From the NCBI RefSeq assembly GCF_019891175.1, contig NZ_CP072600.1, positions 2,852,001 to 2,916,000 of the forward strand: 64,000 nucleotides of DNA, in the 5' to 3' direction. Made by a program: the position numbers and the translations under genes. This document shows positions 1 to 9,016 of this stretch, in pieces. Position 1 is the first letter of the stretch. Each line of letters starts with the position of its first letter. Below the pieces are notes generated by a model. The model worked only from the letters and a program-made list of their open reading frames with translations. It made no database searches and was not told the DNA's origin. Source of the stretch: Leptothermofonsia sichuanensis E412 (GTDB lineage: Bacteria > Cyanobacteriota > Cyanobacteriia > Leptolyngbyales > Leptolyngbyaceae).

Positions 1-732
1 GTGAGCCTGATCAAGGTGGTCGTGATCAGGATGATGGTCATGATCGTGACTATGCCCCTTGTCTTCTGGGGTAAAGTACTTGTCCGACTCAAACAGCCCT
101 ACGCTCAACAGCATTGGCAGAGGAGCCTGCCCTTTGACTGTCCGCAACAGTCTGGCTCCCTGCTTAATGTCACGAATTCGGACTTCTAACGCATCCAGAT
201 CAGCTTCTTCCACCAGGTCAGCTTTGTTCAGTAAGATAATGTCGCCGTAGGCGATCTGGCTGTAAGCAGCTTCACTGTTGAACAGATCCAGGCTGAAGTT
301 TTCCGCATCTACCATCGTAATAATGGAATCCAGGCGGGTCATATCGCGCAGTTCAGTACCCAGGAATGTGAGCGCTACGGGCAGGGGATCAGCAAGCCCT
401 GTGGTTTCGACCACCAGATAATCAATCCCATCCTGCCGTTCCAGCACCTTATAAACAGCCTCTACCAGATCATTATTAATCGTGCAGCAAATACAACCGT
501 TGCTCAGCTCTACCATGCTGTTATCTGCATCGGTGGTGACGATCAACTCGTTATCGATGCCAATTTCGCCAAACTCATTGACCAGTACGGCTGTTTTCAA
601 TCCCTGCTGATTGGTCAAAATGTAGTTGAGTAGGGTCGTCTTACCACTGCCTAAAAAGCCAGTAATGATGGTAACGGGCAACCCATGTTTGGGGGCTTCC
701 ATCTCTGAAGCGGGAGTCACTGCTGATTGCAT
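1..732 (-). CDS. CobW/P47K-family GTP-binding metallochaperone (3' end outside window)
   Basis: Reading from ATG at 732 to the window edge gives 244 codons with no stop, so the C-terminus is missing. Residues about 20-35 carry a Walker A loop (GFLGSGKTTLL). The COG0523 metal motif CxCC follows (NGCICC), and NKAD is the GTP-specificity motif near residue 170. The last visible residues are a His/Asp-rich stretch (HDHDHHPDHDH) typical of the metal-binding linker of zinc-type members. The family consists of GTPases that hand metal (zinc, cobalt or others) to client proteins in the cytosol. The metal cannot be told from this sequence. The start has an alternative in-frame ATG ten codons in. The gene runs divergently from cysS. 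Confidence 0.9.
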   Translation of the reverse strand, partial: MQSAVTPASEMEAPKHGLPVTIITGFLGSGKTTLLNYILTNQQGLKTAVLVNEFGEIGIDNELIVTTDADNSMVELSNGCICCTINNDLVEAVYKVLERQDGIDYLVVETTGLADPLPVALTFLGTELRDMTRLDSIITMVDAENFSLDLFNSEAAYSQIAYGDIILLNKADLVEEADLDALEVRIRDIKQGARLLRTVKGQAPLPMLLSVGLFESDKYFTPEDKGHSHDHDHHPDHDHLDQAH

Positions 733-978
733 GGCACGATTGTGAGAAAAGTCAGGTTTTAGGAAACGTTAGAAATTGAAGACCAGAAAATTGGGCAAAA
801 GAATGGGTAGTGAATACTATACAGTGAGATGCTGGAAGCTGCATCGTCCTTATTCTTACCTTATCACTGGGAAAGGGAATAGGTATAAGTACTGGGTATC
901 GGTGGTTCTCGGAACCCTGTTCCTGAAACCCCGGCTCCTGTCTCCGATCTTCTTCGTTCCTTCTTTCAATAAAGTCCC

Positions 979-2448
979 ATGTCTTTAGTCATCTACAACA
1001 CGTTAAGCCGCCGCAAAGAGCCGTTTGAGCCAATCGAACCGGGGAAGGTGCGGATGTATGTGTGTGGGATTACGGCTTATAACTACTTTCATGTGGGGAA
1101 TGCCAGAGTATTTGTGGTTTTTGATGTAGTGCGGCGCTATTTGATCTGGCGGGGGTATCAGGTGCGCTATGTCCAGAACTTTACAGATATTGATGACAAG
1201 ATCCTCAAGCGGGCGATCGCAGAAAATTCCACCATGCAGGAGGTGGCAGAGCGCTTCATTGCAGCTTATTTTGAAGACGCCGATCGGCTCAATATTCTTC
1301 GAGCTGATTCCTACCCCAGGGCAACCCACACCATTGATGGCATTCAGCGCCTGATCCATGAACTGGAGCAAACCCATTACGCCTACGCCGCTGGCGGGGA
1401 TGTCTACTACTCAGTTCACAAATTTTCCGAATATGGCAAACTCTCCGGGCGCAGACTGGAGGATATGCAGGCGGGTGCCAGTGGGCGGGTCGATGTGGAG
1501 GAGGAAAGCGACAAAAAGAAAGACCCGTTTGATTTTGCTTTGTGGAAAGCCGCTAAACCCGGTGAACCGGCCTGGGAATCTCCCTGGGGGGCAGGTCGTC
1601 CGGGCTGGCACATTGAATGTTCGGCAATGGTGCGGCAGGAGTTGGGCGAGTCGATCGACATCCACGCCGGTGGGATGGACCTCACCTTTCCTCACCACGA
1701 AAACGAAATTGCCCAGAGTGAAGCCGTCACCCATCAACCACTGGCACGCTTCTGGATGCACAATGGTTTTGTCAACATGGACGGGGAGAAGATGTCCAAG
1801 TCCCTGGGGAACATCCGCCTCACCCGTGACCTGCTGAAGGAGTATGACCCGATGGCCTTCCGCCTGTTTGTATTGCAGGCCCACTACCGCAAACCCATTG
1901 ACTTTACCAGTGAGGGGCTGGAAGCGGCTGCCAGCGGTTGGAAGACTTTAAAGGAGGCGTTACAAGCTGGTGTTGACTTTGCCAGATTGCCAGGATGGTC
2001 TACAACGGCTCCATCGGAAGATCTGGATCAGGAGGCGGTGAGGCGCTTCAATGAGGCAATGGATGATGATTTCAACACACCGATCGCTCTATCCGTCCTG
2101 TTTGAACTGGCAAAAGATCTGCGTCGGGAGGGCAATCAACTGGTCCACCAGGGCAAACCTGACATGGCCGTTCAGCCGTTACAGCAGAAATATCACACTC
2201 TGACGCGCCTTGCTCAAGTTCTGGGCCTGGAAAGCCGATCCGTAGAGGCGGAGTTACTCGTCAGTCAACCTGGAATGGATGCCAGCACAAGCTTAACCGA
2301 TGCTGATATCGAAACCCTGATTCAACAGCGACAGGAGGCCCGCCAGGCAAAAAACTGGGCAGAGAGCGATCGCATTCGGAATGAACTCCAGGCACAGGGA
2401 ATTACCCTGATTGACAGCAAGGACGGAACCCGCTGGCACCGGAGTTAG
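979..2448 (+). CDS. cysS: cysteinyl-tRNA synthetase
   Basis: A 489-residue class I aminoacyl-tRNA synthetase that charges tRNA-Cys in the cytosol. The HIGH-type motif is FHVGNAR near residue 40 and the second signature is GEKMSKS near 270. The expected zinc ligands are visible: Cys29 in the YVCG motif, the Cys of WHIECS, and the His/Glu of HHENEIAQ. The C-terminal helical anticodon-binding domain ends in the usual positively charged stretch ([16 protein letters not shown]). Length is normal for the family. It is convergent with trpA, 43 bp away. The start is the first ATG of an uninterrupted frame that begins directly with the conserved N-terminus ([15 protein letters not shown]). Confidence 0.97.
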   Translation: MSLVIYNTLSRRKEPFEPIEPGKVRMYVCGITAYNYFHVGNARVFVVFDVVRRYLIWRGYQVRYVQNFTDIDDKILKRAIAENSTMQEVAERFIAAYFEDADRLNILRADSYPRATHTIDGIQRLIHELEQTHYAYAAGGDVYYSVHKFSEYGKLSGRRLEDMQAGASGRVDVEEESDKKKDPFDFALWKAAKPGEPAWESPWGAGRPGWHIECSAMVRQELGESIDIHAGGMDLTFPHHENEIAQSEAVTHQPLARFWMHNGFVNMDGEKMSKSLGNIRLTRDLLKEYDPMAFRLFVLQAHYRKPIDFTSEGLEAAASGWKTLKEALQAGVDFARLPGWSTTAPSEDLDQEAVRRFNEAMDDDFNTPIALSVLFELAKDLRREGNQLVHQGKPDMAVQPLQQKYHTLTRLAQVLGLESRSVEAELLVSQPGMDASTSLTDADIETLIQQRQEARQAKNWAESDRIRNELQAQGITLIDSKDGTRWHRS

Positions 2449-2491
2449 GGAATTTGGAACGAGATGACCTGGCGTTTATAGCGGACTAAAC

Positions 2492-3292
2492 TTATGTCGG
2501 GGACATGGCGGCTTTTAAGCTCTGGCAAAATTCAGCAATTGAGTTCAAACCTTGAGTTGGTGACCCTTCTGCCAGGCGTTTAACAAACGCACTGCCGACG
2601 ATCGCAGCATCTGCCCCCCAGTCTGCAACCTGACGGGCATGTTCTGGTTGAGAAATGCCAAACCCCACTCCAATGGGTTTATCCGTGACAGTACGGAGTT
2701 CTACCAGTAAATCCTTGACCCGCGATTGTACCTGAGTTCGTATCCCTGTGACCCCGGTTGTGCTGACCAGGTAAATGAATCCCTGGGACTTCTGGGCGAT
2801 CGCGGCAATTCGCTCAGCCGGACTGGTTGGTGCAATCAGCAGGGTGATTTCAACCCCCCAGGTTGAAGCTGGATGCAGCAAAATCTCTGCCTCCTCCAGG
2901 GGCAGATCAGGGACCACCAGCCCCTTCACACCTGCTTCGGATACCTGCTTCAGGAACTGCTCAACACCCCGGTTCAGGATGGGATTGTAGTAAGTAAACA
3001 GAATAATCGGCGATCGCACCTGGGGACTGACCTGCCGTACCACCTCCAATACATTCTCCAGGCGTGTGCCCCGTTGCAATGCCCGCGTCGCCGCCGCCTG
3101 AATCACGGGACCATCTGCCAGCGGATCGGAATAGGGGACCCCCAACTCGATTAAATCAGCCCCGCTGCGATCCAGCAGCTTCAACGCTTCTGCCGTCGTT
3201 TCCAGATCAGGATCTCCCGCCGTAATAAACGGAATCAGGGCACAGCGGGCGCGATCGCGCAGGGATTCAAAACATTCAGAAACAGAGGGCAT
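2492..3292 (-). CDS. trpA: tryptophan synthase alpha subunit
   Basis: A 266-residue TIM-barrel protein that cleaves indole-3-glycerol phosphate to indole and glyceraldehyde 3-phosphate, passing indole to TrpB. The catalytic Glu49 ([11 protein letters not shown]) and Asp60 (LADGP) sit at the same numbers as in the E. coli enzyme. The phosphate-binding loop near the end ([22 protein letters not shown]) is intact. trpB is not in the window. Upstream on the same strand lie the DUF3007 gene and ndhL, the usual cyanobacterial neighbourhood. A 92-bp spacer with TTAGTTG-type repeats separates it from DUF3007. Confidence 0.97.
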   Translation of the reverse strand: MPSVSECFESLRDRARCALIPFITAGDPDLETTAEALKLLDRSGADLIELGVPYSDPLADGPVIQAAATRALQRGTRLENVLEVVRQVSPQVRSPIILFTYYNPILNRGVEQFLKQVSEAGVKGLVVPDLPLEEAEILLHPASTWGVEITLLIAPTSPAERIAAIAQKSQGFIYLVSTTGVTGIRTQVQSRVKDLLVELRTVTDKPIGVGFGISQPEHARQVADWGADAAIVGSAFVKRLAEGSPTQGLNSIAEFCQSLKAAMSPT

Positions 3293-3300
3293 TGAATTAG

Positions 3301-3340
3301 TTGTTAGCTATTGGTTAGTTGTTGGCTGTTAGTTGTTAGA
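3301..3340. repeat. short tandem repeat tract (TTAGTTG type)
   Basis: Imperfect heptamers of the type TTAGTTG / TTAGCTA / TTGGTTAG between DUF3007 and trpA. A cleaner copy of the same tract lies at 4029-4062 on the other side of the DUF3007-ndhL pair. Tracts of this kind are known in cyanobacteria as short tandemly repeated repetitive sequences. Confidence 0.7.
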
Positions 3341-3384
3341 GAGGGGTAAGAGGTGGAGGAGAACCCGTTGTTGGGGGTTGGGTG

Positions 3385-3714
3385 TTAGTTGCCAGAGGAA
3401 CACTTCCCCTCTTTTTCTTTTTCCTGTTCAACTTCTGCCTGGAGTCTTTCCAGTTCCTCCGGGGATAGTTCCTCCAGCCGCTTTTGCAGGACGGCCTGCT
3501 GGTAGTCCTTAATCTGCTGGTTATAGGTCATGGTCTGGGTGACTGCACGGAACGCATAGGTCAACAGCCAGCCCAATAAGCCCCCCACCAGAAGCGTCTG
3601 TGCCCAGATTCCGGCTGAGATACTATCCAGTCCAACGGACTGAAAGAACAGGTAGGCAAGCCCCCCGGCTACAAAGATTCCAAACCCAATTCCAATGACA
3701 TCAATCCGTCGCAT
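3385..3714 (-). CDS. DUF3007 membrane protein
   Basis: A 109-residue protein with two predicted membrane helices (about residues 5-25 and 32-55, including VIGIGFGIFVAGGLAYLFF). A charged coiled tail follows (RLEELSPEELERLQAEVEQEKEKEG). It matches the cyanobacterial/plastid DUF3007 family, which lies between ndhL and trpA in many cyanobacteria. Function is unknown. The position next to ndhL has suggested a thylakoid membrane role, but nothing in this sequence proves it. Confidence 0.8.
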   Translation of the reverse strand: MRRIDVIGIGFGIFVAGGLAYLFFQSVGLDSISAGIWAQTLLVGGLLGWLLTYAFRAVTQTMTYNQQIKDYQQAVLQKRLEELSPEELERLQAEVEQEKEKEGKCSSGN

Positions 3715-3775
3715 GGCTCAAACACACTTAGAGACGCTCCACTGGAACGTCTCTCCCTTCATCTAATAGATTTTC

Positions 3776-3994
3776 CTATCCTTCAATCTGGCGGCGTTTG
3801 GGGCGGAAGTTTAGGAAAGGAGAGAGTAACAACAGCCCTGGGAAAAACAAAAATACCAGAAAATACATGAACCCGCGCTCAAACGAGCTGGCAACATACC
3901 AGCGTGCCTGTAAATAAAAATATAACCCTGCGGGAATCACAACTAGAAAGGCTCCCGCGAGAGCAAGATAAAGCAGTGCGACAGTGATTTCCAT
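3776..3994 (-). CDS. ndhL: NAD(P)H-quinone oxidoreductase subunit L
   Basis: A 72-residue thylakoid membrane subunit of the cyanobacterial NDH-1 complex, which drives cyclic electron flow, respiration and CO2 uptake. Two hydrophobic helices are visible: [20 protein letters not shown], then a second around [19 protein letters not shown]. The basic tail FRPKRRQ is also typical. I chose the ATG giving MEITVALL; an in-frame ATG nine codons upstream (4021) would add MDGSCCFRS, which does not look conserved. The gene lies 61 bp before DUF3007 on the same strand. Confidence 0.88.
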   Translation of the reverse strand: MEITVALLYLALAGAFLVVIPAGLYFYLQARWYVASSFERGFMYFLVFLFFPGLLLLSPFLNFRPKRRQIEG

Positions 3995-4028
3995 AGACCT
4001 GAAACAGCAACTCCCATCCATTCTACAG

Positions 4029-4062
4029 GTTGTTAGTTGTTAGTTGTTAGTTGTTAGCTATT
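4029..4062. repeat. short tandem repeat tract (GTTGTTA / TTAGTTG)
   Basis: Four to five near-perfect TTAGTTG heptamers directly upstream of ndhL, ending in TTAGCTATTGG. The same words occur in the tract at 3301-3340. Confidence 0.75.
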
Positions 4063-4274
4063 GGCTTTTGACTTCGATGGGAGGGCACTTGATTGAAGGC
4101 TGCCAGGGGTTTCGATCCAGAGGGATAAATTTCTGATACCGTTGCATCAATTCCCTAATGGTGCTGGAATATAACGAATGAGTCCATCCAGCCTGAGCGT
4201 GAAAATCCATCCTCTTCAAGGGGCCTGTCCCAGGCTAGGATGGATTTCAGGTTGTTCTCAGTGGATGGTTGTCC

Positions 4275-4357
4275 GGGGGCATGGCGGAATGGTAGACGCT
4301 ACGGACTTAAAATCCGTTGACCGCAAGGTCGTGAGGGTTCAAGTCCCTCTGCCCCCA
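4275..4357 (+). tRNA. tRNA-Leu (anticodon UAA), no intron
   Basis: A complete class II tRNA can be folded by eye. The acceptor stem is GGGGGCA/TGCCCCC with discriminator A, and the anticodon stem ACGGA/TCCGT encloses loop CTTAAAA, giving anticodon TAA. The long variable arm is GACC-GCAA-GGTC and the T arm GAGGG-TTCAAGT-CCCTC. CCA is not encoded. The anticodon loop is continuous, so the group I intron often found in cyanobacterial tRNA-Leu(UAA) is absent here. Confidence 0.95.
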
Positions 4358-4370
4358 TCCAACTCGATCT

Positions 4371-5342
4371 TTAAGTCCAGGCGCGGAAAAAGGTGTTTTC
4401 CTGCCATGCCACGGCTGCTCGTTGCTCGATCGCCGCAATTTCAGCCCCAGTCAATGGTTTAAATGCCCGTGCCACACTGACATTGTGTTCAAGCTGAGCC
4501 ACGGTTTCAGCGGCAATAACACAACAATGCACCCCAGGTAGGGAAAGGGTATAGCCCATCGCCTGATGCATTCCCTCCAGTGCCCCTGAACTGAATAGTC
4601 GCCCATAGGCAGGAATTTTCATAGCAATCACGCCCACCTTCCGTTCCCGTGCCACCGGGAGAGCACTGGCGGCAAAGGGGCGGGGATGGTGACTGTCGGC
4701 AGCATTGATGGAAATCAGGATGGTGTCAAACGGAAACCGACGCAGTCCTTCGGCGATGACGGCTGGCTCATGATGCCCGGTAATGCCGCTAAACCGCACA
4801 ATTTTTTGCTGCTTTGCCTCTTCCAGGGCATGAATTGCCCCATCCTTGCCCAGGAGCATGTCCAGTTCCTGATTGAAAGAAACATGGTGGAACTGCCACA
4901 GGTCGAGGTAGTCGGTTTTCAGGCGGGTGAGCGATTGCTCCAGATCCCTCCAGGCTCCATCCCGATCGCGGGCACCCGTCTTGCTTGCCAGAAAAATCTG
5001 CTGGCGGTGAGGGGGCAATACCTGACCCAGGTAGTCTTCGCTGGGTCCATAGCTGGCAGCCGTGTCAAAGTAGCGAATACCCAGTTCTAAAGCCCGTTCA
5101 ATAATGGCGATCGCCGATGACTCCGATCCTTCCCAGGAGAGGGGGGTTTGCCCTGCCCCTCCCAACCCCATTAAAGGGACTGAAATCCCTGTATTACCCA
5201 GTATTCGCTCTGGCATGGGTTCTGAGGGAGTAATAGAGGGATTGGCAGCCTTCACTGACCTCCGTAAACGACGACCGATAAAACTGCTGGTCAGAATTGT
5301 ACCAGCAGCCAGAAATATTCGCCGTGTTGTCCTGGAATTCAT
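4371..5342 (-). CDS. Tat-signal aldo/keto reductase
   Basis: A 323-residue member of the aldo/keto reductase superfamily. The N-terminus has a twin-arginine motif (TTRRIFLAAG) and a hydrophobic stretch, so export by Tat is likely. The catalytic tetrad is recognisable: Asp and Tyr in FDTAASYGPSEDYLG, Lys in FLASKTG, His in WQFHHV. Substrate is unknown; members reduce aldehydes or ketones with NADPH. The 3' end is 13 bp from the tRNA-Leu gene on the opposite strand. Homologues annotated simply as aldo/keto reductase with a Tat signal are common in cyanobacteria. Confidence 0.85.
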   Translation of the reverse strand: MNSRTTRRIFLAAGTILTSSFIGRRLRRSVKAANPSITPSEPMPERILGNTGISVPLMGLGGAGQTPLSWEGSESSAIAIIERALELGIRYFDTAASYGPSEDYLGQVLPPHRQQIFLASKTGARDRDGAWRDLEQSLTRLKTDYLDLWQFHHVSFNQELDMLLGKDGAIHALEEAKQQKIVRFSGITGHHEPAVIAEGLRRFPFDTILISINAADSHHPRPFAASALPVARERKVGVIAMKIPAYGRLFSSGALEGMHQAMGYTLSLPGVHCCVIAAETVAQLEHNVSVARAFKPLTGAEIAAIEQRAAVAWQENTFFRAWT

Positions 5343-5531
5343 GATTTCGTGTATTTGGACACGATTCCGTAAAAGTACTTACTCAAAACTTTAAATAAGT
5401 CTGGATAACAGATAAAGATTCCGCAAACTATATCTTCTGGGAGTGGGCACCACCGGGAAACCACGGTTATGGTTAGGTGCATTGAAGTGAATCAGTCGTC
5501 ACTACTCAATTAGGGTTTATAAGGTTTACTT

Positions 5532-5867
5532 ATGCAGAGCGTACTCGTTCGTCCTCAAGCCGCCGTTATTCAACCCCTGGGTTCTCTCAATGCTGCAACG
5601 GTAGTTAAGTTTCAACATCAGCTCAATGCGGCTGTGCTGTCAGAACAGAATGCCGGTTTACTCGTGGATATGGGGCAGGTCGAGTCGATGGATAGTGCCG
5701 GTTTAATGGCATTGGTAGCGGCCAAAAACATGGCCCAACGTCTGAATAAGCGGATCGGGCTTTGCGCTGTTCCTCATCAGGTGCGGATGATTCTCGAACT
5801 GACTCAATTAGACCGGGTATTTGAAATTTTTGAAGAACAGACAGCATTTTATGAAATAGCTGCCTGA
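5532..5867 (+). CDS. STAS-domain anti-sigma factor antagonist-like protein
   Basis: A 111-residue single STAS domain. The conserved phospho-acceptor region is VESMDSAGLMAL near residues 53-64, with the Ser after Asp as in SpoIIAA-type antagonists. Proteins of this type are switched by phosphorylation and bind kinase-type anti-sigma factors. No partner kinase or phosphatase is next to it, so its pathway is open. It is a monocistronic unit: a 189-bp upstream region and a strong terminator 40 bp after the stop. Confidence 0.85.
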   Translation: MQSVLVRPQAAVIQPLGSLNAATVVKFQHQLNAAVLSEQNAGLLVDMGQVESMDSAGLMALVAAKNMAQRLNKRIGLCAVPHQVRMILELTQLDRVFEIFEEQTAFYEIAA

Positions 5868-5905
5868 GATTTTCTGTCATAGCGATGCGGGGTTATCCAT
5901 AAGAG

Positions 5906-5948
5906 CCTCCTGGATTTGTGAGGATTTTCCTCAGTCCAGGAGGTTTTC
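5906..5948 (+). terminator. Rho-independent terminator of the STAS gene
   Basis: The outer stem CCTCCTGGA pairs with TCCAGGAGG. Inside it is a second stem TGAGGA/TCCTCA with a TTTT loop, and TTTTC follows the outer stem. It lies 38 bp after the STAS stop codon. Confidence 0.85.
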
Positions 5949-6100
5949 TGCTGGTGAGGGAGGTGGTAAGGAAGCACAGCACCATCGTTATGTAGCAAAG
6001 GACAGGGGACGGGGAGCAGGGTCAATAAAGATGGCAGACACGGGGTTGCGATCGCTAACCTGGCTTAACCCGCAGGGCTATCGCTATACTGGGCAGTGCA

Positions 6101-9016
6101 ATGGGTTTGTCTGCACCAGAAGAGGGTTTTGCTGTGGCGATTGCCGTTGAAGAATTGTTAACCTCTGAGATTTTGCGCCCTGCCCGCTACCTGGGCAACG
6201 AGTTGGGATCGGTTCACAAGCCGTGGGATAGTGCAACAGTACGATGGGTGCTTACCTATCCAGAAGTGTATGAGGTGGGGGCATCCAACCTGGGGCATAT
6301 TATTCTTTACAACATTCTGAATGCCCAGCCCCGCCAGTTGTGCGATCGCGCCTACCTGCCCGCCCCCGACCTTGCGGCCAAACTCCGCGCCACCCAAACG
6401 CCTCTGTTTGCCGTTGAGTCCCGCCGTTACCTCACTGACTTCGACATCCTCGGTTTCAGCCTCAGCTACGAGCTGGGAGCCACCAACATTCTGGAAATGC
6501 TGCAACTGGCAGGCATTCCCCTCACCTGGAGAGAGCGGCAGAGTGGAGAACCGGGGACGGAGGACCGGGAACCGGGTTCCGAAAGTACTCAGAAACAACT
6601 AACCACGAACCACCAACCACTAGGAACTACCCACCCGATACCTGATACCCGATACCCAGTCCCCAACTCCTATCCCCTCATTTTTGCGGGGGGGCAAACC
6701 GCCACTTCTAATCCCGAACCCTACGCTGACTTCTTCGATTTCATTGCCCTGGGGGATGGGGAAGAACTGCTGCCGGAAATTGGACTGGTGATTGAGGAAG
6801 GCAAAAAAGCTGGCTTAAGTCGGGAAGCGTTGTTGCTGGATCTGGCACAGGTGCCAGGGGTCTATGTGCCTCAGTTCTATGACATGGCAGCGGATGGATC
6901 TGTCCACCCTAACCGTCCCGATGTGCCAGAGCGGATTCTGCGTCGGGTCGCCACCCCCATCCCCGCCTACTCAATTGGGCTGGTGCCCTATGTGCAGACG
7001 GTCCACGATCGCCTGACCGTCGAAATCCGCCGGGGTTGTACACGGGGTTGCCGCTTCTGCCAGCCTGGGATGCTGACCCGTCCTGCCCGTGATGTGGAAC
7101 CGGAGGCCGTCATCGATGCGATCTCAGAGGGAATGCGGGCAACGGGCTACAACGAATTTTCTCTCCTCTCCCTCAGTTGCTCAGACTACCTGGCGCTCCC
7201 TGCGGTGGGCGTGGAGATCAAGAATCGGCTGAAAAATGAGAATATTTCCCTTTCCCTGCCCAGCCAGCGGGTGGATCGGTTCGATGAAAACATTGCCCAC
7301 ATCATCGGCGGTACCCGCCAGACTGGCATCACCTTTGCTCCCGAAGCTGGCACCCAGCGGATGCGGGACATTATTAACAAGGGGCTGACCAATGAAGAAC
7401 TCCTGCGTGGTGTGAAGACCGCCTTTGAACAGGGATGGGACAAAATTAAACTTTATTTCATGATTGGTCTGCCCGGTGAGACGGATGCAGATGTCCTGGG
7501 AATTGCTGAAACTGTTCGCTGGTTGCAGCGGGAATGCAGCGGTCAGGGCAGAAAACGGATCAGCTTCAACCTGACCATTTCCAACTTCACCCCCAAGCCC
7601 CACACCCCCTTCCAGTGGCACTCCGTTTCCACCACGGAATTTGAGCGCAAGCAGGCTCTCCTGAAGGAGGAATTCCGTCGCATCCGGGGACTAAAGGTCA
7701 ATTTCACGGATGTCCGGATCTCTGCAATGGAGGACTTCGTTGGCAGGGGCGATCGCCGCCTCTCTGCCGTTATCCGCCGCGCCTGGGAACTGGGAGCCGG
7801 AATGGATGCCTGGTGGGAAAGCCTGGATCGCGCCTTTAATGCCTGGACCCAGGCGATCGCTGAATCTGACCTGACCTGGAAATACCGCCAGGTCGAAAAT
7901 GGTGAGTGGAACCTATTTCACACGAATGAAGGAGAAAGAATAAAGGATGAAAAAACTCCCATTCCTCCTTCCTACGACGCCCCCCTGCCCTGGGATCACA
8001 TCGACACCGGGATTGACAAGCAGTGGCTCAAGCAAGACCTGCAAAGGGCATTGGAAGCAGCAACCGTACCCGACTGCTCCTTTGAAGGCTGCTCCCGCTG
8101 TGGAGTATGTGGTACAGACTTTGGCCACAACATCGTGATTCCACCCCTGCCAATTCCTCCATTTGAGGGGCACTTTGTCCCCAATCAGCAAAAAGTTCAG
8201 CGGTTGCGGGTGTGGTTGGGCAAACAGGGGGAAATGGCACTGCTCAGTCACCTTGATTTAATTCGCCTGTTTGACCGGGCGGTGCGTCGAGCTGCCATTC
8301 CGATCGCCTTCACAGGAGGGTTTCATCCCGGACCCCGAATCAGCCCTGCCAATGCCCTGCCACTGGGTGTCACCAGCACTGGTGAAATCGTGGACTTTGA
8401 GCTGACTGAGCCAATGGATGGAGCGGACTTTCAGGCAAGGTTGGCGGCTCAACTTCCAGCGGAACTTCCCATCTACCGGGTCGAAACCGTACCTGTGAAT
8501 ACTCCCTCTGCCACCCAACTGCTTGAAAAAGCGGAATATACCCTGGTGGTGAGTGCTACTCAGAACATCGACAGCAATGAATCTGAACCCCCAACCCTGG
8601 AGCAGTGGCAACAGTGGGTTGATGCAGTCAAAGCCAGGGACGCCATCTGGCAGGAACAAACCACCAAATCTGGCAAGCAACAAATGGTGAATCTGCGCGA
8701 TCGCCTCTATAAATTGAGCATAGGGGTAGCGGAGGAGCAGGAGACAGAGGACAGGGGACAGGGGACAGAGCGTCAACAAAAAGCTCTAACCACAGATAAC
8801 CAACCACCTGCAATAGACAACCTGGCACCCGATACCCGATACCCAATACCCGAATCCCGGTTCCTCTCCATCACCCTCCACTATACGGGCAGTTGCCGCA
8901 ACGACGGCACCCTGCTCCGTCCCGAGCAGGTGGTCTATATGCTGGAAAAAGTGGCTGGGCAGGAGTTTCAACTTGGAGCGGTGAGGCGCGATCGCCTGCT
9001 TCTGGCACCAATATAA
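6101..9016 (+). CDS. fused TIGR03960-type B12-binding radical SAM protein + DUF2344 (TIGR03936) domain
   Basis: A 971-residue protein. The N-terminal part (about 20-250) is the cobalamin-binding-like region. The radical SAM core follows with the cluster motif CTRGCRFCQPG (C-x3-C-x2-C) near residue 312. A C-terminal domain from about 690 (LRVWLGKQGEMALLSHLDL, FTGGFHPGPRIS) matches the radical-SAM-associated DUF2344 family, separate in many bacteria and fused in cyanobacteria. The substrate is unknown; the place just upstream of rne and rnhB is a common cyanobacterial arrangement and hints at RNA-related work. Two low-complexity inserts (residues about 146-190 and 878-922) are encoded by intergenic-type repeats. 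The start is uncertain: GTG at 6134 is an alternative. Confidence 0.88.
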   Translation: MGLSAPEEGFAVAIAVEELLTSEILRPARYLGNELGSVHKPWDSATVRWVLTYPEVYEVGASNLGHIILYNILNAQPRQLCDRAYLPAPDLAAKLRATQTPLFAVESRRYLTDFDILGFSLSYELGATNILEMLQLAGIPLTWRERQSGEPGTEDREPGSESTQKQLTTNHQPLGTTHPIPDTRYPVPNSYPLIFAGGQTATSNPEPYADFFDFIALGDGEELLPEIGLVIEEGKKAGLSREALLLDLAQVPGVYVPQFYDMAADGSVHPNRPDVPERILRRVATPIPAYSIGLVPYVQTVHDRLTVEIRRGCTRGCRFCQPGMLTRPARDVEPEAVIDAISEGMRATGYNEFSLLSLSCSDYLALPAVGVEIKNRLKNENISLSLPSQRVDRFDENIAHIIGGTRQTGITFAPEAGTQRMRDIINKGLTNEELLRGVKTAFEQGWDKIKLYFMIGLPGETDADVLGIAETVRWLQRECSGQGRKRISFNLTISNFTPKPHTPFQWHSVSTTEFERKQALLKEEFRRIRGLKVNFTDVRISAMEDFVGRGDRRLSAVIRRAWELGAGMDAWWESLDRAFNAWTQAIAESDLTWKYRQVENGEWNLFHTNEGERIKDEKTPIPPSYDAPLPWDHIDTGIDKQWLKQDLQRALEAATVPDCSFEGCSRCGVCGTDFGHNIVIPPLPIPPFEGHFVPNQQKVQRLRVWLGKQGEMALLSHLDLIRLFDRAVRRAAIPIAFTGGFHPGPRISPANALPLGVTSTGEIVDFELTEPMDGADFQARLAAQLPAELPIYRVETVPVNTPSATQLLEKAEYTLVVSATQNIDSNESEPPTLEQWQQWVDAVKARDAIWQEQTTKSGKQQMVNLRDRLYKLSIGVAEEQETEDRGQGTERQQKALTTDNQPPAIDNLAPDTRYPIPESRFLSITLHYTGSCRNDGTLLRPEQVVYMLEKVAGQEFQLGAVRRDRLLLAPI
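6530..6668 (+). repeat. intergenic-type repeat inside coding sequence, copy 1
   Basis: Within the radical SAM gene, purine-rich words (GGGGACGGAGGACCGGGAACC) run into CAACTAACCACGAACCACC and then a tract of GATACC-type units (CCCGATACCTGATACCC). It stays in frame and encodes a Pro/Glu/Asp/Thr-rich insert. The same words occur between genes in this window. Confidence 0.7.
8730..8865 (+). repeat. intergenic-type repeat inside coding sequence, copy 2
   Basis: A second insert in the same gene with the same order of parts: GACAGAGGACAGGGGACAGG, then CTAACCACAGATAACCAACC, then CACCCGATACCCGATACCC. It is again in frame and lies between the conserved parts of the DUF2344-type domain. Confidence 0.7.

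Noticed and set aside
4178-4462. 94-codon frame over the tRNA region
   Set aside because: It is a read-through of the tRNA-Leu gene and the end of the aldo/keto reductase; not a protein gene.
8258-8779. 173-codon minus-strand frame
   Set aside because: Shadow of the DUF2344-type domain of the radical SAM gene; no start signal or motif.
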